Shown piece after piece: positions 57,114 through 64,000 of a DNA stretch of 64,000 bases. Origin of the DNA: CAYZHM01 sp964478225 (GTDB taxonomy: Bacteria; Pseudomonadota; Alphaproteobacteria; Micavibrionales; Micavibrionaceae); NCBI GenBank assembly GCA_964478225.1, contig CAYZHM010000004.1, forward strand, positions 1 to 64,000, written 5' to 3'. Position 1 is the stretch's first letter; each line of letters begins with the position of its first letter. The notes under the pieces are model-generated. The model saw nothing but the letters and a program-made list of their open reading frames with translations. It was not told the origin of the DNA and searched no databases. The position numbers and the translations under genes are program-made.

Positions 57114-57931
57114 CGGTTCAATTCTTTGGCGCGGGCGATGTTGGCTTTGAGAGCCTCACCCAGGATTTTTTCGAATTGACCATCTATCAGAACCTGTAGG
57201 GCGGCGGCGGTGACCCCGCCTTTTGATGTTACGTTTTCTCGCAAGGTTTTGACGTTGTCTTTTGAATGCTCGGCCAGCGCGGCGGCGCCGATGACGGTTT
57301 GATGGGCGAGGTTGGAGGCGAGATCGTGAGGCAGGCCGTTGTGGATGGCAGCGTTGGTGAGGGCCTCGATGAAATAATAGACATAGGCGGGGCCGGAGGC
57401 GGACAGGGCGGTTACGGCGTCGATGAGGGATTCATCGGTGATCCATTCTATAAGGCCTGTGGTTTCGAAGAGGGATGTGATCAGGGATTTTGTTTTGGGC
57501 AATGTGTTTTGGCCGGCGATACACACCGTTGCACCCTTGCCGGTTGCGGTGGGGGTGTTGGGCATGGCGCGCATTATAGGCCGGGTTCCCGAGAAATAGC
57601 TTTGGATTGTCGAGAGGGTCTTTCCGGCGGCAAGGGAGAGGATGGGGGTGTTTTCATTCAGGTGTGGTTTTAATTCAACGCAAACTTCCGGCATGATCTG
57701 CGGTTTGATGGCGAGGATGATGAGATCTGCCGTTCTTATTTCTTCACGGGCCTCGGCGATGGATTTTTTATAGTTCAGGGAAGACGATAGTTTGGTTATG
57801 GCCAGGCTTAAGGGCGAGGGCTTGATGACCGTAAAGCGGGAGGAGAAACCAATGTGGAGCCAGCGACCGAGCAGGGCAGAGCCGAGATTGCCACAGCCGA
57901 CAAGAACGATGTGTGGCTGGTTACCCTTCAC
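57110..57931 (-). CDS. proC: pyrroline-5-carboxylate reductase
   Basis: Last step of proline synthesis. I start at the GTG at 57931 (VKGNQPHIVLVGCGNLGSALL), eleven bases inside the YbjN gene, giving 273 residues, near the usual length; the longer frame is antisense shadow. Features: GCGNLGSALLGRW (NADP), MPNTPTATGKGATV and the C-terminal TALSASGPAYVYYFIEAL and VTSKGGVTAAAL. The neighbour order UbiK-like, YbjN, proC is typical for the class. Confidence 0.94.
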   Translation of the reverse strand: MKGNQPHIVLVGCGNLGSALLGRWLHIGFSSRFTVIKPSPLSLAITKLSSSLNYKKSIAEAREEIRTADLIILAIKPQIMPEVCVELKPHLNENTPILSLAAGKTLSTIQSYFSGTRPIMRAMPNTPTATGKGATVCIAGQNTLPKTKSLITSLFETTGLIEWITDESLIDAVTALSASGPAYVYYFIEALTNAAIHNGLPHDLASNLAHQTVIGAAALAEHSKDNVKTLRENVTSKGGVTAAALQVLIDGQFEKILGEALKANIARAKELNR

Positions 57932-58427
57932 CTTGGGTTTCCATGAGTGCGAAATGCAGATTGTCGTCGTTGGCGGCGAAGCTTTTATCGGAGAGCATTT
58001 GGAAGGCGGGGTAGAAACGTTCACATTGCGCTAGGGAGATGTCGACGAGGTCTTCGATTTGTTCAAGGCTCGAGCCTTTTGAAATGCCGCGGAAGAGGCA
58101 AGTTTGACGGAAGCAGGGGGCGCCCGAGCGGTCGGGTATATCGAAGTGGCCCATCCAGAGCTTCTCGTTCATGGAGCTGAGGGCTTTGAGAGCTACGGGG
58201 CGGCGTGATTTTTCAATTTGAAGGTCGTATTGGCAGCAGAACTGCATGGCGTTCATGTCTTCTTGCCAAATAAAGAAGAGTTTGTATGAACAGCCTTTGC
58301 CGGCGATTTGAACGATGATCTCATCTTCGCCTGTGCGGTCCCAGATCCAGTTGTTGGCCATCAAAACCTCTTCGACATTGTCGAGGGGGTTTTCTATTTC
58401 GGCGCGGCGCTGGGTTTGTGCGGTCAT
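57921..58427 (-). CDS. YbjN-domain protein
   Basis: 168 residues with the YbjN pattern: LMANNWIWDRTGEDEIIVQIAGKG, CCQYDLQIEKSRRP, LSSMNEKLWMGHFDIP and LFRG. Proteins of this family act in an unknown manner in stress and chaperone-like roles. It lies between the UbiK-like gene (two bases before) and proC and is probably cotranscribed with both. Confidence 0.85.
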   Translation of the reverse strand: MTAQTQRRAEIENPLDNVEEVLMANNWIWDRTGEDEIIVQIAGKGCSYKLFFIWQEDMNAMQFCCQYDLQIEKSRRPVALKALSSMNEKLWMGHFDIPDRSGAPCFRQTCLFRGISKGSSLEQIEDLVDISLAQCERFYPAFQMLSDKSFAANDDNLHFALMETQGEG

Positions 58428-58429
58428 TG

Positions 58430-58714
58430 TTATTTCTTCTTTGTTGTTTTTGCTGTTTTAGTGGCCGTTGTCTTTTTGGGTTTGCTTGCGCTCGTTTTTC
58501 CTTCGAGAGCATCAACGCGTTTTTGAAGCGCGAGGAATCGTGTCTCGAGAGCTTCGAAATCTTCGCGCGGTACGAGGTCGAGCCGGGCGGCGATGTCTTC
58601 CATTCGGGATTTTAAATCTTCGCGAAACTGGCGGCTGGCATCGCTTAGAATGCCGACTGTTCCCCCGGCCATTTTGGCCAAATCGTCCAGTAATTTTTCG
58701 CGCGATGCGGTCAT
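58430..58714 (-). CDS. UbiK/BMFP-family accessory protein
   Basis: 94 residues from the ATG at 58714. The pattern of an N-terminal amphipathic helix (LLDDLAKMAGGTVGIL) followed by a coiled-coil with LVPREDFEALETRFLALQKRVDALE matches the UbiK/YqiC (BMFP) family, which helps ubiquinone synthesis and fuses membranes. The C-terminal 18 residues are Lys/Thr-rich. Divergent from lgt. Confidence 0.85.
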   Translation of the reverse strand: MTASREKLLDDLAKMAGGTVGILSDASRQFREDLKSRMEDIAARLDLVPREDFEALETRFLALQKRVDALEGKTSASKPKKTTATKTAKTTKKK

Positions 58715-58839
58715 TTTTTCTCCAGAATATTGGGCTGAGTTATCATGGGGATTTGAATGGTGCAAGAGTCATCCATCGAAAGAAAAATAAAACCTGTTGA
58801 TAGGTGACAAAGATTTTTTTAGGGCTTATACAATGGGAT

Positions 58840-59649
58840 ATGGCTCTTGATTTTCCTGATATTGATCCGGTTGCGTTTTTTGTCGGCCCTTTGCCGGTGC
58901 GTTGGTATGCGTTGGCTTATTTGTGCGGATTTTTGCTCGGGTGGAAATATGTTTTGATGTTGATTAAGGGGCAGAAAGAAGGCGAGAGGCCTGATCCTGC
59001 GGACATTGATGATTTTATGGCGTGGGCGATTGTGGGGGTTATTCTTGGCGGGCGGCTTGGGTATATCTTGTTTTATAACTTTCCGTTCTACATGCATAAT
59101 CCGCTCAAGATTTTGTATTTGATGGAGGGTGGGATGTCGTTTCATGGCGGCGCGGCAGGCGTGATTGCGGCGATGCTGTTGTTTTCGAAAATCAAGAATG
59201 TACCTTTTTTGAGGTTGGCGGATTTGGTTTGTTGTGCGGTTCCGATTGGATTGTTTTTTGGCCGTATTGCCAATTTTGTGAATGGCGAACTTTATGGACG
59301 GATGAGCGATGTTCCGTGGGCGGTGAAATTTCCGGCTGGTGATTTTCTGCCGCGTCACCCAAGTCAGCTTTATGAAGCTGGTTTAGAAGGTTTGGCTTTG
59401 TTTTTGATTTTATTGGGATTATATCGTGTGAAGTTTGTACGTGAAACGCCGGGAATTGTGTCAGCAGCTTTTCTGATTGGGTACGGTGTGTTTCGCATTT
59501 TTATCGAGCTGTTTAGAGAGCCGGACGCGCAACTTGGTTTTATTTTCTCTCATATTTCAATGGGACAAGTTTTAAGTCTGCCGATGATTTTATTTGCTCT
59601 AGGCTTGTTGGTTTATGTTACTCGAAAAGATTCTCACGCAACGTATTAA
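58840..59649 (+). CDS. lgt: prolipoprotein diacylglyceryl transferase
   Basis: Transfers diacylglycerol to the lipobox Cys. 269 residues from the ATG at 58840 (MALDFPDIDP; the frame is open 12 codons further, from a GTG at 58804). About seven membrane helices, with GGRLGYILFYN, MEGGMSFHGGAAG and GRIANFVNGELYGR (family motif) and RHPSQLYEA. The next gene starts 35 bases inside lgt. Confidence 0.96.
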   Translation: MALDFPDIDPVAFFVGPLPVRWYALAYLCGFLLGWKYVLMLIKGQKEGERPDPADIDDFMAWAIVGVILGGRLGYILFYNFPFYMHNPLKILYLMEGGMSFHGGAAGVIAAMLLFSKIKNVPFLRLADLVCCAVPIGLFFGRIANFVNGELYGRMSDVPWAVKFPAGDFLPRHPSQLYEAGLEGLALFLILLGLYRVKFVRETPGIVSAAFLIGYGVFRIFIELFREPDAQLGFIFSHISMGQVLSLPMILFALGLLVYVTRKDSHATY

Positions 59650-60685
59650 AAAGAATGGACCTTTATCCATGGCGGAGTTCATGGAAGAGGTTCTTGGTCA
59701 TCCCGAACATGGTTATTATATGACGCGCGACCCGCTGGGCCGGGGCGGTGATTTCACGACGGCGCCGGAGGTTTCGCAATTGTTTGGTGAGATGATTGGG
59801 GTGTGGGTGGCTGATACATGGCGGAAGCTGGGTGAGCCTGGACAGTTTGTTTTACTGGAATGTGGGCCGGGGCGGGGGACTTTGATGGCGGATATTTTGC
59901 GGGCAACGCAAAAGGTTTCCGGGTTTCATAAAGCGGCTGATGTTGTGCTTATGGAGATGAGCCCTGTGCTGCGGCAGAAGCAGGAAGAATGCTTGGCAGA
60001 TTATGATGTGCGATGGGTTGGACGCTTGTCCGATTTGAAAACGGATGTTCCGATGATTGTTGTGGGGAATGAGTTTTTGGATGCGTTGCCTATATGTCAG
60101 TTGGTGCGTTGCGATGGGGGGTGGAGCGAGCGGGACGTGAACGTGGATGATAACGGTTTATTTTACATAATACAAAACCCTCTTAAGGCAGATTTTTTTG
60201 AGTTAGGGCAAGAGTGGTTGACGCAGGTGCAGGAGGACGAGATTGCAGAGGTTAGTCCGGCGCGTGATGGGTTTATGCGTGAGTTATCGGTGTTGATAAA
60301 GACGCGTGGTGGCGCGGCGTTGTTTATTGATTATGGGCATGAAAAATCGGCGCCGGGAGACACGTTACAGGCGGTTTATAAGCATGATTATTGTGATGTG
60401 CTCGAGCATATCGGGCATGCGGATTTGACGGCGCATGTGGATTTTGAGGCTTTGGGGCGTGCGGCAGCAGATCTTTATTGTCAGGGTATTGTCACGCAGG
60501 GGCGGTTTTTGAAAAATCTTGGAATAGGCATACGGGCACAAGTGTTGAAGCAAAAAGCCGATGAAAAGCAGGGGGCAGAGATCGATGTGGCCTTGCGCAG
60601 GCTTTGCGGGGATGATGAAATGGGTGTCTTGTTTAAAGTGATTGGGTTTTCGCATGATAAAAGCATTAAGCTTGCCGGATTTTGA
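59615..60685 (+). CDS. SAM-dependent methyltransferase, MidA/NDUFAF7 family
   Basis: 356 residues of the MidA family (human NDUFAF7 methylates complex I subunit NDUFS2): PLSMAEFMEEVLGHPEHGYYM at the start, GDFTTAPEVSQLFGEMIGVW, LLECGPGRGTLMADIL for SAM and VGNEFLDALPI. A copy of the AT-rich motif (60158-60178) encodes LFYIIQN in a variable loop, near residue 182. It overlaps lgt by 35 bases and pgeF by 32, so the three form a tight operon. Confidence 0.92.
   Translation: MLLEKILTQRIKKNGPLSMAEFMEEVLGHPEHGYYMTRDPLGRGGDFTTAPEVSQLFGEMIGVWVADTWRKLGEPGQFVLLECGPGRGTLMADILRATQKVSGFHKAADVVLMEMSPVLRQKQEECLADYDVRWVGRLSDLKTDVPMIVVGNEFLDALPICQLVRCDGGWSERDVNVDDNGLFYIIQNPLKADFFELGQEWLTQVQEDEIAEVSPARDGFMRELSVLIKTRGGAALFIDYGHEKSAPGDTLQAVYKHDYCDVLEHIGHADLTAHVDFEALGRAAADLYCQGIVTQGRFLKNLGIGIRAQVLKQKADEKQGAEIDVALRRLCGDDEMGVLFKVIGFSHDKSIKLAGF
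60158..60178 (+). repeat. AT-rich motif, copy 8 (inside MidA-family gene)
   Basis: ttattttacataatacaaaac, near-consensus, in frame as LFYIIQN. It shares the FYIIQN peptide with copy 7 at 29030 in a different gene. The loop is variable in the family, and the flanking ccctcttaagg is not repeated elsewhere. Confidence 0.65.
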
Positions 60686-61439
60686 TGCGCCGCAGATTTC
60701 TTACGGTTTTTTTGGCCGTAAGGGCGGGGTTAGCACCGGTATCTACGCTTCGTTGAATTGCCGTGGAGGATCAGAGGATGATCAGAAATTGGTTGCGGAA
60801 AACCGAAAGCGGGTTTGCGAAGCTTTGGGGGCGAAGCCTGAGAGTTTGTTGACGCTTTATCAGGTGCACAGCGATGAGGCGGTTTTGCTGGAAAAGCCTT
60901 GGAAGCAGACGGCAAGGCCGGAGGCGGATGCGATGGTGACCAAGACGAAGGGATTAGCGCTGGGGATTTTGACGGCGGATTGTGCACCGGTGTTGTTTCA
61001 TGGGAAGAATGCGGCCGGAGAGGCTGTGATCGGGGCGGCGCATGCGGGGTGGAAAGGTGCGCTGGGCGGGATATTGGATGAGACCGTTTTGATGATGAAG
61101 CGCGCGGGTGCCTTGCCGGAGAGTGTGAAGGCGATGATTGGGCCTTGTATTACGCAGGCGTCGTATGAGGTTTCACAAGGTTTTTATGATGATTTTTGCG
61201 GATATGATGAGGAGAATGACCAGTTTTTTATTCCTTCCGTGAAAGAGGGGCATTTTATGTTCGATTTGCCAGGCTATTGCAAAGAGCGGCTTCAGGCTGC
61301 GGGGGTTTCTAAAGTGGTGGTGAGCGGGGTTGATACCTATGCCAATGAGGCGGATTACTTTAGCTATCGGAGGACAACCCATAAGGGTGAGGTCGATTAT
61401 GGCGGGCAAATATCCGTCATAATGATTAAAACTGCTTGA
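60654..61439 (+). CDS. pgeF: peptidoglycan editing factor PgeF (laccase-domain/YfiH family)
   Basis: Multicopper-oxidoreductase-like protein that in E. coli hydrolyses misincorporated residues in UDP-MurNAc peptides. The ATG at 60654 (MIKALSLPDF) gives 261 residues with GGVSTGIYASLNC, LTLYQVHSDEAV, LTADCAPVLF, AAHAGWKGALGGI and IGPCITQASYEV. The conserved His and Cys of the active site are in place. Overlaps MidA by 32 bases. Confidence 0.92.
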   Translation: MIKALSLPDFDAPQISYGFFGRKGGVSTGIYASLNCRGGSEDDQKLVAENRKRVCEALGAKPESLLTLYQVHSDEAVLLEKPWKQTARPEADAMVTKTKGLALGILTADCAPVLFHGKNAAGEAVIGAAHAGWKGALGGILDETVLMMKRAGALPESVKAMIGPCITQASYEVSQGFYDDFCGYDEENDQFFIPSVKEGHFMFDLPGYCKERLQAAGVSKVVVSGVDTYANEADYFSYRRTTHKGEVDYGGQISVIMIKTA

Positions 61440-61474
61440 TTTTGCAGGGTTCTTTTCCTTATATTGCGCGTAGC

Positions 61475-62410
61475 ATGAAACTGATCGCCGGAAATTCCAA
61501 TAAACCTCTCGCGGAAGCCGTTTCGGCCTATCTTAATCTTCCTTTGACTCAAGCCAATATCAAGCGTTTTGCGGATAATGAGATCTTTGTCGAGATCATG
61601 GAGAATGTGCGCGGGAATGATGTTTTCTTCCTGCAATCGACGTCTTATCCTTCCAATGACCATTTGATGGAGCTTTTGATTGCGATTGATGCGTTGCGGC
61701 GTGGGTCGGCGCGGCGAATTACAGCGGTTATTCCTTATTTCGGTTATGCGCGGCAGGATAGAAAAGTTGGCGGACGGACGCCGATTTCAGCGAAACTGGT
61801 GGCGAATTTGATTACGGCAGCGGGAGCAGACCGGGTTTTGACGCTTGAGTTGCATGCCGGGCAGATTCAGGGGTTCTTTGATATTCCGGTGGATAATCTG
61901 GTGATTGCACCGGTGTTTGTGCCGCAGATTAAAGAGAAGTTTGATGGGCAAGAGCTTTGTATTGTTTCGCCGGACGTGGGCGGGGTTGTACGGGCGCGCG
62001 GATTGGCTAAGCGTCTTGAGGCGGATTTGGCGATCATTGATAAGCGCCGCGAGAAGGCTGGTGATTCTGAGGTCATGAATGTAATCGGCGACGTTAAAGA
62101 CAAGGTTTGTATTTTGGTTGATGACATTGTCGATAGCGGCGGGACGCTATGTAATGCGGCTGTGGCGCTGAAAGAGAATGGTGCGACGCAGGTTCATGCG
62201 TATGTTGTGCATGGGGTTTTGTCCGGTCAGGCGGTTGAAAGAGTTGAAAACTCACCGCTGGAGAGTCTTGTGATCTGCGACAGTATTGAAGCGACCAAAG
62301 AGGTGCAGAAGGCCAGAAATATTCACCATTTGTCTGTGGCGCATCTGATGGGTGAGGCGATCCGCCGGATCAGCGAAGAGCGTTCGATTTCTGCGCTGTT
62401 TAAGACCTAA
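61475..62410 (+). CDS. prs: ribose-phosphate pyrophosphokinase
   Basis: Makes PRPP for nucleotide, histidine and tryptophan synthesis. The ATG at 61475 (MKLIAGNSNKPLAEAV) gives 311 residues, the standard length; the frame is open 13 codons further. Features: RFADNEIFVEIMENVRGNDVF (RFADNEIFVEI), YFGYARQDRKVGGRTPISAK with the ATP loop, and the PRPP loop VDDIVDSGGTLCNAA. Follows pgeF by 35 bases. Confidence 0.97.
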   Translation: MKLIAGNSNKPLAEAVSAYLNLPLTQANIKRFADNEIFVEIMENVRGNDVFFLQSTSYPSNDHLMELLIAIDALRRGSARRITAVIPYFGYARQDRKVGGRTPISAKLVANLITAAGADRVLTLELHAGQIQGFFDIPVDNLVIAPVFVPQIKEKFDGQELCIVSPDVGGVVRARGLAKRLEADLAIIDKRREKAGDSEVMNVIGDVKDKVCILVDDIVDSGGTLCNAAVALKENGATQVHAYVVHGVLSGQAVERVENSPLESLVICDSIEATKEVQKARNIHHLSVAHLMGEAIRRISEERSISALFKT

Positions 62411-62418
62411 GTTTTTCC

Positions 62419-62781
62419 TTAGATTAGTTCTGCTGCCGCGGCCTGAGGGTCGGCGGCAGGAGGGTCCTTAAATTCAATTTTTCTTGTGACGACGCCCCCT
62501 ATAATGACACCGAAAACGCTAGCCCAGAATGCGTTGATCATTGTATCTCGTGCTTTTAGATTTTCTCGTTCAGTAAAGGCGATCATGGCGCAAGTGGCTG
62601 GAGGGATTGCTGCGATTACGAAAGCAAAACATGGTATGAGGATGTTGGAGATCTCATCGCCAAAATCGGCTTCATTAAGGGAATTTTTCTCACTGGCTAT
62701 TTTTACAGCGCCGTAGCCACAGGCGGCTCCTGCGCCACCTGCTATAGAGTAAAAGATACTTCCAAGTAAAGATCTTGTCAT
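62419..62781 (-). CDS. hypothetical small membrane protein, 120 aa
   Basis: An unrecognised 120-residue protein with three probable membrane helices: about 8-28 (Gly/Ala-rich), 46-68 (IPCFAFVIAAIPPATCAMIAF) and 84-98 (WASVFGVIIGGVV), and an Ala-rich tail. It lies between prs and rplY on the other strand. It resembles in style the small membrane proteins near 4-5 kb, although I see no direct similarity. Confidence 0.65.
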   Translation of the reverse strand: MTRSLLGSIFYSIAGGAGAACGYGAVKIASEKNSLNEADFGDEISNILIPCFAFVIAAIPPATCAMIAFTERENLKARDTMINAFWASVFGVIIGGVVTRKIEFKDPPAADPQAAAAELI

Positions 62782-62938
62782 AGGCTATTCATAGAACTCA
62801 AGTTAAGTTATGTCAACATTTTAGGAGAAAAAGTCATTATTTTCTTGAAATATGGGCTTGGGAATGCTTTAACTTGCAGCGATTGTAACGGGCCAAACCC
62901 CCCTGGAGGCGGCCCTCTATTTATAAAGGAAACAAGCT
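62782..62938. other. rplY leader and promoter region
   Basis: A 157-base spacer between divergent genes. gggcc (62889-62893) can pair with ggccc (62909-62913) across aaacccccctggagg, 25 bases before the rplY ATG, and AAAGGA is the ribosome binding site. The hairpin might be a leader structure, but I cannot support a named element. Confidence 0.35.
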
Positions 62939-63622
62939 ATGTCAAGAAACTATGCCTTGAAAGCGGATAAAAGAGACCGGGCCGGTAAGGGGATCGCTCG
63001 TGCACTACGCCGCGAAAACAAGACCCCGGCCGTTATTTACGGTGACCATAAAGACCCTATTACCATTGCGATTGATACGAAGGAAGCCAATCTGGAATAC
63101 AGACGCGGCCATATGTTTACATCACTTTGCGATATGCAAATTGGTGGCGAAAAGCATTTGGTTCTGGCGCGTGATGTGCAGTTGCATCCCGTGACGGACA
63201 ATGTGTTGCATATTGATTTTCTGCGCGTGACGCCGAAAACAAAGATTGTGATCAAGATTCCTGTGCACTTTATCAATCATGAAGAATCTCCGGGTCTGCG
63301 TGATAAGGGTATTTTGAACGTATCGCATTACGAACTTGAAATGATGTGCGTTGCGACGGACATTCCTGATCACATTGATGTTGATTTGACCGGCAAAGAA
63401 ATGGGTGATTCCATTACGATTGCTGACGCGAAATTGCCTAAGGGTGCTGAGATGGTTGGTCATGATGATAATATCGGATCGATCATGGCGCCGAAGACAG
63501 CAGCTCAAGAAGAGGCTGAAGATGCAGCAGCAGCTGCGGCTTCGGAAGCTTCGCTTGCAGAAGCCAAGGCGGGTGACGCTGCGGCAGCTGAAAAAGCTGA
63601 GGGCGAAGCTAAGAAAGACTAA
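62939..63622 (+). CDS. rplY: 50S ribosomal protein bL25 (CTC/TL5 form)
   Basis: Binds 5S rRNA. 227 residues: N-terminal L25 domain (about 5-93, with RAGKGIARALRRENKTPAVIYG and VLARDVQLHPVTDNVLHIDF), C-terminal TL5-like beta domain (about 98-190, with KIPVHFINHEESPGLRDKGILN in part) and an Ala/Glu-rich disordered tail of about 35 residues. AAAGGA lies seven bases before the ATG. Followed by an intrinsic terminator and pth, a classic gene pair. Confidence 0.97.
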   Translation: MSRNYALKADKRDRAGKGIARALRRENKTPAVIYGDHKDPITIAIDTKEANLEYRRGHMFTSLCDMQIGGEKHLVLARDVQLHPVTDNVLHIDFLRVTPKTKIVIKIPVHFINHEESPGLRDKGILNVSHYELEMMCVATDIPDHIDVDLTGKEMGDSITIADAKLPKGAEMVGHDDNIGSIMAPKTAAQEEAEDAAAAAASEASLAEAKAGDAAAAEKAEGEAKKD

Positions 63623-63650
63623 TTCGCTTCTCTTCATTACTGGTTTTGAA

Positions 63651-63676
63651 ATCCCGGCTCTTGCCGGGATTTTATT
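63651..63676 (+). terminator. intrinsic terminator after rplY
   Basis: atcccgg (63651-63657) and ccgggat (63664-63670) around ctcttg, followed by tttatt. It may terminate most rplY transcripts before pth. Confidence 0.8.
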
Positions 63677-63697
63677 ATGGTTTAAGGTAAGGCCGAG

Positions 63698-64000
63698 ATG
63701 TTCTCGCTGTTTAGAAAAAAGGAAAAGTCGCCAATGTGGTTGTTTGTCGGGTTGGGTAATCCCGGTAAGGAATATGCGAAGAATCGCCATAATGTTGGGT
63801 TTATGGTGATGGATGCTTTGGTGGATGACTTTAAGGCCAAGCACAAAGCGGAGTATGCGGAAATAAGGTTGGCAGACAAAAAGGTCGGAATTTTAAAGCC
63901 ACAGACTTATATGAATGAGTCTGGTCAGAGCGTTGGTGCGGCGGCGAGTTATTACAAGATGACCCCGGGCCAGATTGTAGTGTTTCATGATGAGCTGGAT
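63698..64000 (+). CDS. pth: peptidyl-tRNA hydrolase (3' end outside window)
   Basis: Cleaves peptidyl-tRNA. The first 101 residues are present: GLGNPGKEYAKNRHNVGFMVMDAL with the catalytic His, KPQTYMNESGQSVG with the conserved Asn and VFHDELD with the Asp, where the window ends. The N-terminus has 12 extra residues (MFSLFRKKEKSP) before the usual Met-Trp-Leu start; the ATG at 63734 is an alternative start. Directly downstream of rplY. Confidence 0.95.
   Translation, partial: MFSLFRKKEKSPMWLFVGLGNPGKEYAKNRHNVGFMVMDALVDDFKAKHKAEYAEIRLADKKVGILKPQTYMNESGQSVGAAASYYKMTPGQIVVFHDELD

Noticed and set aside
1..64000. CRISPR arrays, rRNA genes, prophage or complete insertion sequences
   Set aside because: I looked for regularly spaced repeats, rRNA segments, integrases and transposases and found none; the repeats present are dispersed and not in arrays.

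Overview
The window reads as about 64 kb of ordinary chromosome from an alphaproteobacterium with moderate G+C. The lineage is suggested by gene order: xseB-ispA-dxs, ispH-thrB-rnhA, secD-secF-Mth938-type protein-phytoene synthase family protein, ubiE/coaBC/dut, lgt-MidA-pgeF and UbiK-like/YbjN/proC are all familiar alphaproteobacterial neighbourhoods, and there is a MucR/Ros regulator and a choline-kinase-like ThrB. I cannot name genus or species from the sequence. A Micavibrio-like or other poorly sampled alphaproteobacterium is a guess only.

Layout. 1-7 kb: isoprenoid genes (xseB, ispA, dxs) on the minus strand. They are interrupted by a plus-strand island of small, mostly membrane proteins and followed by an AT-rich SIR2-like gene that overlaps the end of dxs. 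7-19 kb: gmhA, a lipoprotein, ispH-thrB-rnhA, a class A penicillin-binding protein, a YdcF-like protein, an acetyltransferase, mgtE and the malic enzyme maeB. 19-31 kb: tRNA-Leu(GAG), lipB, an N-formylglutamate amidohydrolase-like gene, serS-pcm, an NlpD-like lipoprotein, the Sec accessory genes yajC-secD-secF, sodB and trmFO. 31-36 kb: two tandem alpha-carbonic anhydrases, a Y-family polymerase, a TerB-like protein and ferredoxin. 36-44 kb: cysK, then a minus-strand run mutS-cysM-ferredoxin reductase-four unknown genes. 44-51 kb: dut, coaB and coaC as separate genes, ubiE, murJ-trpS. 51-57 kb: TauE-type exporter, TIGR02186 protein, universal stress protein, NfuA-like protein, a degenerate polysaccharide deacetylase, nitroreductase, tsaB and mucR. 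57-64 kb: proC, YbjN, UbiK-like, lgt, MidA, pgeF, prs, bL25 and the start of pth. There is no rRNA, CRISPR array, prophage or complete insertion sequence. No stretch over 300 bases lacks a gene or gene fragment.

The most unusual material is small-scale. Several short repeat families sit between genes and sometimes inside them: a 19-21 bp AT-rich motif (eight copies, some in frame in conserved genes), two families of palindromic elements of about 80-115 bp (three copies each), and two more generic REP-like hairpins. One palindromic element supplies the first codons of an NlpD-like lipoprotein and one REP hairpin lies in frame in trmFO. Separately, serS carries an AT-rich in-frame insertion of about 180 bp with a palindromic centre between otherwise normal synthetase motifs. 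Together these suggest a genome in which small mobile repeats are tolerated in, and co-opted by, protein-coding genes, comparable in concept to the Rickettsia palindromic elements. That comparison is an inference and needs a genome-wide search.
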